From Methylococcales bacterium (GTDB lineage: Bacteria > Pseudomonadota > Gammaproteobacteria > Methylococcales > Methylomonadaceae), in assembly GCA_023144875.1 (NCBI GenBank), contig JAGLEW010000028.1:1-12712 (forward strand): a stretch of DNA of 12,712 nucleotides. The letters run 5' to 3'. The translations under genes and the position numbers were made by a program. Position 1 is the first letter of the stretch. Every line of letters starts with the position of its first letter. This document shows positions 1 through 6,831 of the stretch, one piece after another. The notes below the pieces were generated by a model. That model did no database searches. It saw only the letters and a program-made list of their open reading frames with translations, and was not told the DNA's origin.

Positions 1-92
1 ACGGGGGCAAGCCATTCGCCATTGATATAGTTCTCATAACGGGCATTAAATGAAACCAGTGAGCCAGTGGTATTAGGGTTTGCGTAAATCAT
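1..92 (-). CDS. Aldehyde dehydrogenase, N-terminal fragment (cut by window edge)
   Basis: Reading leftward from an ATG at 92 gives 30 complete codons before the window ends. The peptide begins MIYANPNTTGSLVSF and continues with RYENYINGEWLAP. This is the usual N-terminus of NAD(P)-dependent aldehyde dehydrogenases of the ExaC/AldA/AcoD type, where the F(I)xGEW segment opens the first strand of the nucleotide-binding domain. Such enzymes oxidise aldehydes to carboxylates in the cytoplasm, often downstream of alcohol dehydrogenases. A good ribosome binding site (AGGA, about 7 bases before the ATG) supports this start. The gene lies only 44 bases after gldG, so it may be read from the same transcript. 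The catalytic Cys and Glu are outside the window, so the substrate cannot be judged. Confidence 0.8.
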   Translation of the reverse strand, partial: MIYANPNTTGSLVSFNARYENYINGEWLAP

Positions 93-136
93 GATTATTT
101 CCTGCGTTATCAAAGAGAAAGCGATTAGTTTACAGT

Positions 137-1426
137 TTACAAGTTTTTACGCCGATAACCTATAAAAAAACCAATCGCGATTAAACTCAGTGGCAAAATA
201 AATAAAAACCCAAAGCCCATGATCGCAATACTGAATGTACTTAAAATAAGTTGCTTATCTTTTGCCGTTTTAAGGGGAATTTCAATAAATTGATCGTCAT
301 GAATTAACCAGTTAAAAAGCCGTAAACCCAGTTCCAAATTACCCACATTGCCTAAAAAGGTATTGGATAAAAAATCGCCATCGCCCAGTACTGCAATGCG
401 TTGTTGCGTGCCTTGCTTTAAATTACGGGTTAAGGCTATTCCCACCGTTAACGAACCTTTGGTTTTATTAATTTGTGCTTGATCTAAGGTTTTTAAAAAC
501 GGTTCGGCAAAGAATTCGGTTTTTTGGGTAATGGTTAAGGCGGCTGCTTGTGGGTAAACCGTGATGGTTTTCATGCCTTTGGTGATGGGATGCCGATTAT
601 AATCACTCACTAGCACAAAGCTATGATCGTCTATGCCGTAAAGACCAGAACTGTTATCAATAATTGAGCCTTTGTGTTGTGAAATACCTAGTTTTTGCAA
701 AATTTCTGTTAAAAAACGATCATCAGGGTCGGTTAACAGTAATAAGTTTCCGCCTTTATCAAGGTAGTTTTTAATCAGGTTAATTTCACCTGAAAGCAAG
801 GGAATACTCGGCGTTGAAAGCACAAGCAAGGCTGTGTTATCAGGGATTTTTTCAATTTGAACTAAATCCAGCGATTGGGTTTTAATCTGACGATGTGCCA
901 GTGCTTGGCTAAATAAGCCTAAATCAAAATTGGCTTTACCACTGGCATAACGCTCACCGTGTCCTGTTAAAAAACTGATCCAGCGCTCGGAACTGGACGA
1001 TAATTGTAAGAGCGCATTGGTTAAGCTGGATTCATCTAAAAAAGTGATTTTTTCGATACGCCCTTTGTATTTGACAATGATCAAGCCTTGCTTTCCAATA
1101 TTAAATTTTTTAACGGCGGCTAATTCTTGCTGAGGGTCTTTAAAAATGATGGATAGGTCGTATTTGTGCTGTTGATAACGCTTAATAAGCTGATTAATCG
1201 GTTGTCGAGTAGGCGAAGCCATCGGAATATACGCCACAATCATGACGGGTGTATCTAATGTTTTTAAAAGTTTTTGACTGCGGTCGGATAAAGTATTGCT
1301 TGCATTGGCGGTAATATCTGTTTGCGCTGGATAATACTGTGTTAAAAAGGCAAGGGCGATTAATACCCCCCCGATCAATAAAAACAAGATTGATCTTTTA
1401 TAAAAGAATTTTTTTATTTTTGACAT
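137..1426 (-). CDS. gldG: GldG-type auxiliary subunit of an ABC-2 transporter
   Basis: A 429-residue protein with an N-terminal membrane anchor (about residues 11-30), a long extracytoplasmic domain, and a C-terminal hydrophobic helix (about 398-423) ending in a basic RRK tail. The middle matches the ABC-transporter auxiliary domain family (GldG/DUF4350-like). It carries the landmark FLTGHGERY at about 152-160 and a LLLTDPDD turn at about 229-235, as in a Rossmann-like fold. GldG is known from Flavobacterium gliding as the partner of permease GldF and ATPase GldA. In proteobacteria the cargo is not established. The start overlaps the end of gldF by 13 bases, which implies translational coupling, and no strong ribosome binding site of its own is visible. 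Family assignment is firm; the biological role is unknown. Confidence 0.85.
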   Translation of the reverse strand: MSKIKKFFYKRSILFLLIGGVLIALAFLTQYYPAQTDITANASNTLSDRSQKLLKTLDTPVMIVAYIPMASPTRQPINQLIKRYQQHKYDLSIIFKDPQQELAAVKKFNIGKQGLIIVKYKGRIEKITFLDESSLTNALLQLSSSSERWISFLTGHGERYASGKANFDLGLFSQALAHRQIKTQSLDLVQIEKIPDNTALLVLSTPSIPLLSGEINLIKNYLDKGGNLLLLTDPDDRFLTEILQKLGISQHKGSIIDNSSGLYGIDDHSFVLVSDYNRHPITKGMKTITVYPQAAALTITQKTEFFAEPFLKTLDQAQINKTKGSLTVGIALTRNLKQGTQQRIAVLGDGDFLSNTFLGNVGNLELGLRLFNWLIHDDQFIEIPLKTAKDKQLILSTFSIAIMGFGFLFILPLSLIAIGFFIGYRRKNL

Positions 1427-2157
1427 CGATCAGATTCTAAACAGTGAATACTTAGCAAAATAAAGCTTGCGCTTAGGAGTATAAAATAGCTTATATCGGC
1501 GGTGTTTAATAGCCCTGATTGCAATGATTGAAAATGGGTTAATAAGGATAAATAATCAAATAGGTCACTGCTATGTGATTGAGTGACCCCTAGCATCCAT
1601 AAAATCAGTAATAACGCAAAACTCCCAATAGCGGCGAGAGTTGCATTTGAAGCGATTGAGGACATATAGAGCCCTACAGCACTAAAGCTTGCTACCAATA
1701 AACAGAGACCTAAAACGTTGCAAAATAATTTGCCAAAATCCAGTGTGCCACCGACTAAAAGCGATAAAGGCATCACGGTTAATAAGCCAATTAAGGGCAT
1801 TAATAGTCCCAGTAAACCTAAATATTTCCCCAAAATAATTTCTGAGCTTTTAATCGGCGCGGACAATAATAAAGCGAAGGTTTTATTGCGCCGTTCTTCA
1901 CAAATCAAGCGCATGGTTAAAAGAGGGGTGACTAATAAAAGAATGATAGCGGCGTTGCTAAATAGGGGGATGACCACCACATCGGTCAACCCAGGGGCAT
2001 TTTCAACGGCCGCTAATCGGGTCTGATATTGATTGAAAGCTTCAACTTGGGTTAAAAAAAAATAGGCAAAAATAAATTGTAATACGCCTAAAATAATCCA
2101 TGCAAAGGGGGTTTGAAATTGGTTTTTAAATTCACGCAACGCGATATGTCGAATCAT
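1414..2157 (-). CDS. gldF: GldF-type ABC-2 permease
   Basis: A 247-residue integral membrane protein of the ABC-2 family with about six hydrophobic segments (roughly 19-36, 65-82, 107-130, 145-165, 172-190, 222-240). After the second segment comes the typical coupling region with the EERRNKT motif and LLSAPI (about 88-102), where such permeases contact their ATPase. The start MIRHIALREF is the usual opening of the family. It would form the membrane channel with GldG, but the ATPase subunit (GldA), normally encoded directly upstream, is absent: the upstream gene is an exosortase. A sigma70-like promoter at 2196-2226 would give a leader of about 32 bases. No clear Shine-Dalgarno precedes the ATG. 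The substrate is unknown. Confidence 0.85.
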   Translation of the reverse strand: MIRHIALREFKNQFQTPFAWIILGVLQFIFAYFFLTQVEAFNQYQTRLAAVENAPGLTDVVVIPLFSNAAIILLLVTPLLTMRLICEERRNKTFALLLSAPIKSSEIILGKYLGLLGLLMPLIGLLTVMPLSLLVGGTLDFGKLFCNVLGLCLLVASFSAVGLYMSSIASNATLAAIGSFALLLILWMLGVTQSHSSDLFDYLSLLTHFQSLQSGLLNTADISYFILLSASFILLSIHCLESDRCQK

Positions 2158-2195
2158 AGAGGACTGAAAGCAACGCCGTATTTTGAGAAAAAGCT

Positions 2196-2226
2196 ATGAT
2201 AGCACTATTGTAAAAAAACGTGTCAA
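2196..2226 (-). promoter_or_regulatory. Candidate sigma70 promoter for gldFG
   Basis: On the minus strand a consensus -35 box TTGACA (2221-2226) is followed, after a 19-base spacer rich in T, by TATCAT (2196-2201), five of six matches to the -10 consensus. The predicted transcript start would lie about 32 bases before the gldF ATG. The spacer is longer than the ideal 17, so strength is uncertain. It fits gldFG being a unit separate from the exosortase gene. Confidence 0.5.
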
Positions 2227-2271
2227 TCCGTTAGGTTGAATTGTTTTGTTGGCTATTTTGAACCGAGGGGA

Positions 2272-2289
2272 TGAGGCGCGAAAGCCTCA
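2272..2289. other. GC-rich hairpin downstream of the exosortase gene
   Basis: The arms TGAGGC and GCCTCA enclose a GCGAAA loop, about 36 bases past the exosortase stop codon. It is the only GC-rich stem in this 168-base gap. There is no T-run on either side, so it is not a textbook intrinsic terminator. It could end or stabilise the exosortase mRNA. Confidence 0.35.
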
Positions 2290-2325
2290 ATCTAAACGAT
2301 TAAGGCTTTATGTTAAAATAAGGTC

Positions 2326-3897
2326 TTAATTGGGAATGTGGGGTGCTAATTTTGGATTAACCGTCATCATCATTTTTTGTAAGCGCTGATCCGCCACTGC
2401 AACGTCTTCATTGCGATCAATTTCAGTGGTTAAGCGAATTAACGCACCGTCTGTACGTTGATGCTGAAATGCCCCTAAAAAAGTGTACCATTTTAGGGCG
2501 TATTCATTGGCAATTGTACGTCCTCGTTGTTGATACCAATAGTAAACCAATTGGCGATCTTTTTCTTTTTTGATTAAGACGCGATTAAAAGTAACGCCAG
2601 AGAATTCGGTTTCCGTTAATTCAATAATGCGCCAGCCGCCACCTGGCATACAAAGTTTTGGTGAATGCGGTACGTTACCATTTTTTTGTGATTCATAGTA
2701 GGCGGAATACAGGCTAGTGCGTTTGCCATCGGTATCTTGAAAATTAACGAATAAATAATCACTTAAGCCTAAAAATTTGGTGGTTTTTTGATCTAAATAA
2801 GCCGTACGACCTGTTAAATGTTCAATACTGGTTGGAAAAGAAGCAAATTTTTGTCGTGCTGGGATAAGGTCTTTATTGTTAGCAAGTGGTTTTATAAAAA
2901 TAATTGCCGTCAATAACAGTAAAATACTAAAAATAGCGGGCGACAGCGTAAAGCGGTAAGGTTTTCCATAATGTGGCAAGGAAAAGGTTGGCATTCCAAA
3001 AATATCACTCCAAGGGCGGGTTTTTCGCTCAGTCCATGAAAGTAACCACATTTCAAGCACAAGTACAATTAAGCACCCCATGAAGACAACCCAGCCTTCA
3101 AAGTCATGAATAAAACCTTCCGCCATGACCGTTCCCCAATGCTCAACCAATAACCCGACAATACCAATACGAAAGCTGTTCATGCCAATGGTAATAGGAA
3201 TTGAGGTCAAAAACAGAGTAATACGTTTCCATAAAACGACTTGATAAAGATAGGCGGCGATAAACGCCAAACTCATTAATGGAAATAGGTAATTTAAACC
3301 ACTACAGGCTTCGACCACTTGCAGACGGTAATTTCCTAGATCAATCATGTTGCCTTCTAAGAAGACTGGAATATTACAAAAGCGGATAAAAATCACCCCA
3401 AGCTCCGAGGAAATGAGCTGCATTTTAGCGGTGAGGCCTGCTTGTAAAACGGGGGGAATGGGAAATGAAAAGATTATGATGAGTAAAGGGATGATGATAA
3501 TTCGGGTAATTTTAAACCCGACTACCGCCAATGTTAATCCAAAAAGGGTAAACATAAAGGAGAATCGTAATAAAAACCCGACATCACCAATAATACCCAC
3601 AAAATAGCCAAGGATTGCAAACAGAATAAAGCCTAATCCCACCCACGAGCCGTTTAGTTTTTCCGCTAGAATAAGCGAGCGTTTTTCCCAGATAAAATAA
3701 AGGGCAATAAAAGGGATAATAAAACCATGCCCGTATTCTTCTTTGGTGTTCCAAATATCAACCAGATTGGCAAACACATCCCAGTATAAAATAAGGACGC
3801 TTAGTAATAAGGCACCACTTAGGGTTATATTTTTAACCGATAAATAACTCTTAAGGGTTGAAGGATCGTAATCAGACGAAAAAAGTAATTTATTCAT
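2326..3897 (-). CDS. Exosortase fused to EpsI domain (XrtD-like)
   Basis: A 523-residue membrane protein. The N-terminal half (about 25-290) has about eight hydrophobic segments and the exosortase catalytic triad: Cys198 in VVEACSGLNYL, Arg243 in NSFRIGIVG, and His264 in HDFEGWVVF. Exosortases are inner-membrane transpeptidases that cut the PEP-CTERM tail of exported proteins. A linker with a further helix (about 319-337) leads to a C-terminal EpsI domain (about 345-523) with HSPKLCMPGGGW (411-422), containing Cys416, and a VYYWYQQRGR strand (451-460). The exosortase-EpsI fusion and its length fit XrtD (VPLPA-CTERM-specific) or XrtA; choosing between them is inference. No exopolysaccharide genes or PEP-CTERM substrates are nearby, and the next genes are gldFG. 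No Shine-Dalgarno is evident at the ATG. Confidence 0.85.
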   Translation of the reverse strand: MNKLLFSSDYDPSTLKSYLSVKNITLSGALLLSVLILYWDVFANLVDIWNTKEEYGHGFIIPFIALYFIWEKRSLILAEKLNGSWVGLGFILFAILGYFVGIIGDVGFLLRFSFMFTLFGLTLAVVGFKITRIIIIPLLIIIFSFPIPPVLQAGLTAKMQLISSELGVIFIRFCNIPVFLEGNMIDLGNYRLQVVEACSGLNYLFPLMSLAFIAAYLYQVVLWKRITLFLTSIPITIGMNSFRIGIVGLLVEHWGTVMAEGFIHDFEGWVVFMGCLIVLVLEMWLLSWTERKTRPWSDIFGMPTFSLPHYGKPYRFTLSPAIFSILLLLTAIIFIKPLANNKDLIPARQKFASFPTSIEHLTGRTAYLDQKTTKFLGLSDYLFVNFQDTDGKRTSLYSAYYESQKNGNVPHSPKLCMPGGGWRIIELTETEFSGVTFNRVLIKKEKDRQLVYYWYQQRGRTIANEYALKWYTFLGAFQHQRTDGALIRLTTEIDRNEDVAVADQRLQKMMMTVNPKLAPHIPN

Positions 3898-3966
3898 AGT
3901 TTAGGGAAACACCGCGCTTATTAATCACACTGTTTTTTAAGAAAAATAAAAGTATTTTAGGGTGGG

Positions 3967-3995
3967 ATAAAGATGTAAAGGCTTTACATCTTTAT
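3967..3995. terminator. Perfect 14-bp inverted repeat between ppa and exosortase gene
   Basis: The arms ATAAAGATGTAAAG and CTTTACATCTTTAT are perfectly complementary with a single G between them, so the folded loop would be the central few bases. It begins 36 bases past the ppa stop codon, where a terminator is expected. The outer part of the stem supplies the A-run and U-run of a weak bidirectional intrinsic terminator. Its near-perfect symmetry would also suit a dimeric DNA-binding protein upstream of the exosortase gene, so the role is open. Confidence 0.45.
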
Positions 3996-4031
3996 AATTT
4001 TAAGCGTAATCTAAAAATGAAAAAAAACTTA

Positions 4032-4568
4032 TTATTTTTCTGCTTCGTTATAGCGAGCAATGCTGTCTAAAATTTCTTGTTTTGCCTCGTCAACGCCAGC
4101 CCAGCCATTGATTCTAACCCATTTTCCGGGTTCTAAATCTTTGTAATGTTCAAAAAAATGGGCAATTTTAGAGAGCTTTTCTTCGGTAACATCTGCATAG
4201 GATTTTACCTTGTTGTAATAAGGTGTCAGCTCTTTAATGGGAACCACTAGCACTTTTGGATCGTCCCCTGCCTCATCGGTCATTTTTAATAAACCAATTG
4301 GACGACATGAAACCACAGAACGACTTAATAATGCCGCAGGTGCAATCACTAAAACATCCACAGGATCACCATCATCTGACAATGTTTGAGGAATATAGCC
4401 ATAATTAGTGGGGTATTGCATGGCTGTTCCCATAAAACGATCAACCACTAATGCCCCAGTATGTTTATCAATTTCATATTTAACAGGATCGCTGTTTGCA
4501 GGGATTTCAATGACAACATCAACCGTATGAGGTGGATTGATACCATGCGTAACATCAGTAAGGGACAT
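4032..4568 (-). CDS. ppa: Inorganic pyrophosphatase (family I)
   Basis: A 178-residue soluble enzyme that hydrolyses pyrophosphate to two phosphates in the cytoplasm, pulling biosynthetic reactions forward. It aligns closely with E. coli Ppa, shifted by one residue. Recognisable active-site positions are Glu21, Lys30, Glu32, Arg44, Tyr52, Tyr56, the DDGDPVD signature (65-71) with Asp66, Asp68 and Asp71, then Asp98, Asp103 and Lys105. Length is normal for the hexameric bacterial form, and all metal-binding acids seem present. It is separated from nusB upstream by an intrinsic terminator, so it is probably a single-gene unit. A TATACT element at 4602-4607 could be its -10 box, but no good -35 is visible. 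No clear Shine-Dalgarno precedes the ATG. Confidence 0.96.
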   Translation of the reverse strand: MSLTDVTHGINPPHTVDVVIEIPANSDPVKYEIDKHTGALVVDRFMGTAMQYPTNYGYIPQTLSDDGDPVDVLVIAPAALLSRSVVSCRPIGLLKMTDEAGDDPKVLVVPIKELTPYYNKVKSYADVTEEKLSKIAHFFEHYKDLEPGKWVRINGWAGVDEAKQEILDSIARYNEAEK

Positions 4569-4615
4569 AGGTCTAATTTTGGTAAGTTAAGAATAGTTAT
4601 TAGTATATAAGTACT

Positions 4616-4642
4616 GGTAAAATAAACCTAAGCGACTTAGGT
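4616..4642 (-). terminator. Intrinsic terminator after ribH-nusB
   Basis: On the minus strand ACCTAAG, loop TCG, CTTAGGT form a 7-bp stem (4626-4642) followed by TTTATTTT. It lies 39 bases past the nusB stop codon and before ppa, so it separates the two transcription units. Confidence 0.6.
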
Positions 4643-4681
4643 AAATGAGAGCTGAGTCTCTAAAATGAGGTTTGAAAGGAA

Positions 4682-5110
4682 TTAACTTTTTGATTGTATT
4701 TCACGGTGGCGAATTTTTTTTCCAATTTTATCTAAAATACCGTTGATGTATTTATGCGAACCTTCCGCACCAAATGTTTTGGCTAAATTAACCCCTTCGT
4801 TAATAATGACTCGATAAGGGGTTTCTGTATAGTGAATAAATTCATAAACACCTAACCGTAAGATCGCCCGCTCAACAGGGTCAATTTTTTCAACGTCTCG
4901 ATCCACAAATTCGCTCAATGCTTTATCAATGACCTCAAGTTTTTTGGGAACACCATAAAAAAGGGCTTTAAAATAACTTTTTTGCGCGCCTTTTAAACGA
5001 TCTTCTTCTAAAAAATCCATTTCAATAATACTGAGATCATTACCTGTCATTTGCCATTGGTACAATGCTTGTACGGCGCATTGTCTGGCTTTTGTTTTTG
5101 CCTCACTCAT
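4682..5110 (-). CDS. nusB: Transcription antitermination factor NusB
   Basis: A 142-residue all-helical RNA-binding protein. With NusE (ribosomal protein S10) it binds boxA RNA and supports rRNA antitermination. Family landmarks are ARQCAVQALYQWQ (8-20), DPVERAILRLGVYE (77-90), INEGVNLAKTFG (103-114) and YINGILDKI (121-129). The basic C-terminal tail is short. Its ATG shares one base with the ribH stop codon (TAATG on the minus strand), so translation is coupled to ribH, matching the widely conserved ribH-nusB pairing. thiL, a frequent next gene, does not follow; a terminator and ppa do. No abnormal features were seen. Confidence 0.96.
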   Translation of the reverse strand: MSEAKTKARQCAVQALYQWQMTGNDLSIIEMDFLEEDRLKGAQKSYFKALFYGVPKKLEVIDKALSEFVDRDVEKIDPVERAILRLGVYEFIHYTETPYRVIINEGVNLAKTFGAEGSHKYINGILDKIGKKIRHREIQSKS

Positions 5111-5586
5111 TAATGGCTCAAGTTATTAAATAAACTGACCATTTCAATCGCAGACATCGCCGCTTCGCCGCCTTTATTACCTGCTTTTGTACCCGCACGT
5201 TCTATTGCTTGTTCAATGGTATCAACGGTTAAAACGCCAAAGCTAACAGGGACATCATGTTGTAAAGACACTTGTGCAATGCCCTTAACGCATTCGCCCG
5301 CAACGTATTCAAAATGAGGGGTTCCTCCTCGAATAACGGCACCCACGGCAATGATTGCATCATATTTTTTCAGAGCGGCAATACGCTGAACCACCACAGG
5401 TAATTCAAAAGCACCTGGTGCTTTAACCAGTGTTATATTCGCTTCATCGGCTCCGTGACGAACTAAAGTATCAATCGCCCCTGCTTCGAGCTGTTCGACA
5501 ATAAAACTGTTAAAACGTGAGGCAACAATACAAAATTGTGCGCCACTAATGGTTAAATTTCCTTCAATACGCTGAATATTTGACAT
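5110..5586 (-). CDS. ribH: 6,7-dimethyl-8-ribityllumazine synthase
   Basis: A 158-residue riboflavin pathway enzyme. It condenses 5-amino-6-ribitylaminouracil with 3,4-dihydroxy-2-butanone 4-phosphate to make lumazine, in a cytoplasmic oligomeric shell. Seen motifs are ASRFN (22-26), APGAFELP (56-63), [14 protein letters not shown] (82-95) with the catalytic His91, FGVLT (116-120) and [11 protein letters not shown] (129-139). All active-site segments are intact. It is followed by nusB with a one-base overlap. Upstream, only 6 bases separate it from an unknown membrane-protein gene. The other rib genes (ribD, ribE, ribBA), often adjacent, are not here. No Shine-Dalgarno is visible before the ATG; the region is a run of T then A. 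Confidence 0.96.
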   Translation of the reverse strand: MSNIQRIEGNLTISGAQFCIVASRFNSFIVEQLEAGAIDTLVRHGADEANITLVKAPGAFELPVVVQRIAALKKYDAIIAVGAVIRGGTPHFEYVAGECVKGIAQVSLQHDVPVSFGVLTVDTIEQAIERAGTKAGNKGGEAAMSAIEMVSLFNNLSH

Positions 5587-5592
5587 AGTTTT

Positions 5593-6264
5593 TTAAAAAA
5601 AAGCTGTTGATGTTGTGGGTGGGGAGAAATGCTCAGAGTTACATGCGCGCAATGTTAAGCGTCGTTGTTCAAAAGCATCTTTTGCTTGCGCGTTATTATT
5701 TTGAAAGAGCTGCCATTTTTTAACTGTAGAATCGTAAAAAATAAGACTGCCTTCAATATTAATAGATCGACCAAGAAAGTACAGTATAAACTGATCTGTA
5801 TTATACAGTAAGCCCCCAATGGGTTTGCCATCTTTTGTGACTGATCGATGAATGTGGGCATTGTAGTTTTTAATATCCGCTATTTCAAAATAAGCCTCAT
5901 TGCAAGGTTTTGGCATATTTTGCTGAATTTTTTCAATCATGGGTGTGTAAACACGGATAAATCGTTGTAATGAATTATTTTGGGTGTATTGTAAAAGCCC
6001 TCCTGCAAATAAAATACCCACGATAAGGCTCAGTATACTGACCGTTTTTTTTCTTACAAACGGTTTTTTAAAAATTAAAAAATAACTGATACTCAGACAA
6101 TGATATAAAAAAACAGGGGCTAAAAAGAGTAATATATACCACTTCAAGCACCCTGTATGCGGCCATGAATAAGATAAATCATAAAGTGTATAAAGCCCGA
6201 TACTGCAACAGATAAATAAAACAAATGCGTTAAAAAATAAGGTGTGTTTATGTTCATCAATCAT
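5593..6264 (-). CDS. Unrecognised three-helix membrane protein with extracytoplasmic domain
   Basis: I do not recognise this 223-residue protein. It has three clear hydrophobic segments (about 9-29, 41-64, 74-93) separated by short loops, with a basic KKPFVRKK stretch at 66-73 that marks a cytoplasmic side. About 130 residues follow that are probably outside the membrane. This domain looks strand-rich, is Asn/Gln-rich, and contains Cys121 and Cys208, which could form a disulfide. The end is low-complexity (PPTTSTAFF). It lies six bases before ribH and would be co-transcribed with it, but nothing links it to riboflavin. The start is the only in-frame ATG near the N-terminus and lacks a Shine-Dalgarno. 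The coherent helix pattern and tight spacing argue for a real gene. Confidence 0.65.
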   Translation of the reverse strand: MIDEHKHTLFFNAFVLFICCSIGLYTLYDLSYSWPHTGCLKWYILLFLAPVFLYHCLSISYFLIFKKPFVRKKTVSILSLIVGILFAGGLLQYTQNNSLQRFIRVYTPMIEKIQQNMPKPCNEAYFEIADIKNYNAHIHRSVTKDGKPIGGLLYNTDQFILYFLGRSINIEGSLIFYDSTVKKWQLFQNNNAQAKDAFEQRRLTLRACNSEHFSPPTTSTAFF

Positions 6265-6347
6265 CAGTAAATAAAATAAATATTTTAAATGACGCTATTA
6301 TCCATGTGAATGCAAAGAGTTGATAGCAAATCATACGCTGCATTCCA

Positions 6348-6365
6348 TTAACGCTTAATCGTTAA
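6348..6365. other. Small inverted repeat at the end of the lipoprotein gene
   Basis: TTAACG and CGTTAA flank a 6-base loop and overlap the lipoprotein stop codon. There is no T-run after it. It may be a weak 3' hairpin or chance in AT-rich DNA. The remaining gap up to 6264 shows no other structure. Confidence 0.2.
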
Positions 6366-6793
6366 TTTCTTTCAAGGACTCGGTGTCCACGGTGCCTTAA
6401 ACAATCCCCGTATACTTTTTTATATTGACTGTCCGATTGAAGCCCTTGATGTAAACCTCCAGCAACCGCTCCGACCGCTCCACCAATCATAGCCCCTGTC
6501 CCTGCATCTTCATCTGCGCTCCGACCATCCGTCATGCCTCCTGTGCCTGCACCGACGGCTGCCCCTGTTCCTGCACCGACAACCGCTCCAACCCCTGTCC
6601 CAATCGCCGTTTTCTTAATGGTATTACCTGCGGATTGTCTCGCTAATTGCGAACATTCGTTCATATCTTGATTTAGCAGATGGGAATTTTGACTGCCATA
6701 GGTATCTACGGTTGGGGTCCAGCCTGATTGTTGCGCGCAGCCGCTGAGTAATAAAATACTCATAGGAAGGGTTTTTATAAAAAATTTAATCAT
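6362..6793 (-). CDS. Glycine-zipper outer-membrane lipoprotein
   Basis: A 143-residue predicted lipoprotein. The signal peptide (basic MIKFFIK, then a hydrophobic core) ends in the lipobox LSGC with the lipidated Cys19. A Gly/Ala-rich block follows (about 64-118), with repeated GxxxG spacing in two stretches typical of glycine-zipper membrane hairpins. The acidic insert RSADEDAG sits between them at about 91-98. Cys47 and Cys131 lie either side and may pair. The C-terminus (YKKVYGDCLRHRGHRVL) is the usual end of this family in proteobacteria. The frame stays open upstream to 6958, but that part overlaps the ybbP 3' end and reads as nonsense; the lipobox and ribosome binding site fix the start at 6793. 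Function is not known; related proteins are envelope-associated. Confidence 0.85.
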   Translation of the reverse strand: MIKFFIKTLPMSILLLSGCAQQSGWTPTVDTYGSQNSHLLNQDMNECSQLARQSAGNTIKKTAIGTGVGAVVGAGTGAAVGAGTGGMTDGRSADEDAGTGAMIGGAVGAVAGGLHQGLQSDSQYKKVYGDCLRHRGHRVLERN

Positions 6794-6800
6794 CTTAAGT

Positions 6801-6805
6801 CTCCT
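6801..6805 (-). promoter_or_regulatory. Ribosome binding site deciding the lipoprotein start
   Basis: AGGAG on the minus strand lies 7 bases before the ATG at 6793. It supports the short, signal-peptide-bearing start over the longer open frame that runs back into ybbP. Confidence 0.75.
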
Positions 6806-6831
6806 AATTATTAACGCTAATTGGATTAATT

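Noticed and set aside
1718..2026. Open frame on the plus strand inside gldF
   Set aside because: Antisense to a well-supported membrane-protein gene; composition is rich in Lys/Arg/Ser/Pro without any domain, as expected for a reverse-complement shadow.
3347..3607. Open frame on the plus strand inside the exosortase gene
   Set aside because: Antisense shadow of hydrophobic helices; no motif and no ribosome binding site.
4646..4660. GAGA...TCTC repeat near the nusB terminator
   Set aside because: Only 4 bp of pairing around a 6-base loop; the adjacent CCTAAG/CTTAGG stem with its T-run is a far better terminator.
5655..5861. 68-codon open frame within the unknown membrane-protein gene, other frame
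   Set aside because: Wholly internal, no start signal; the enclosing frame has a coherent helix pattern.
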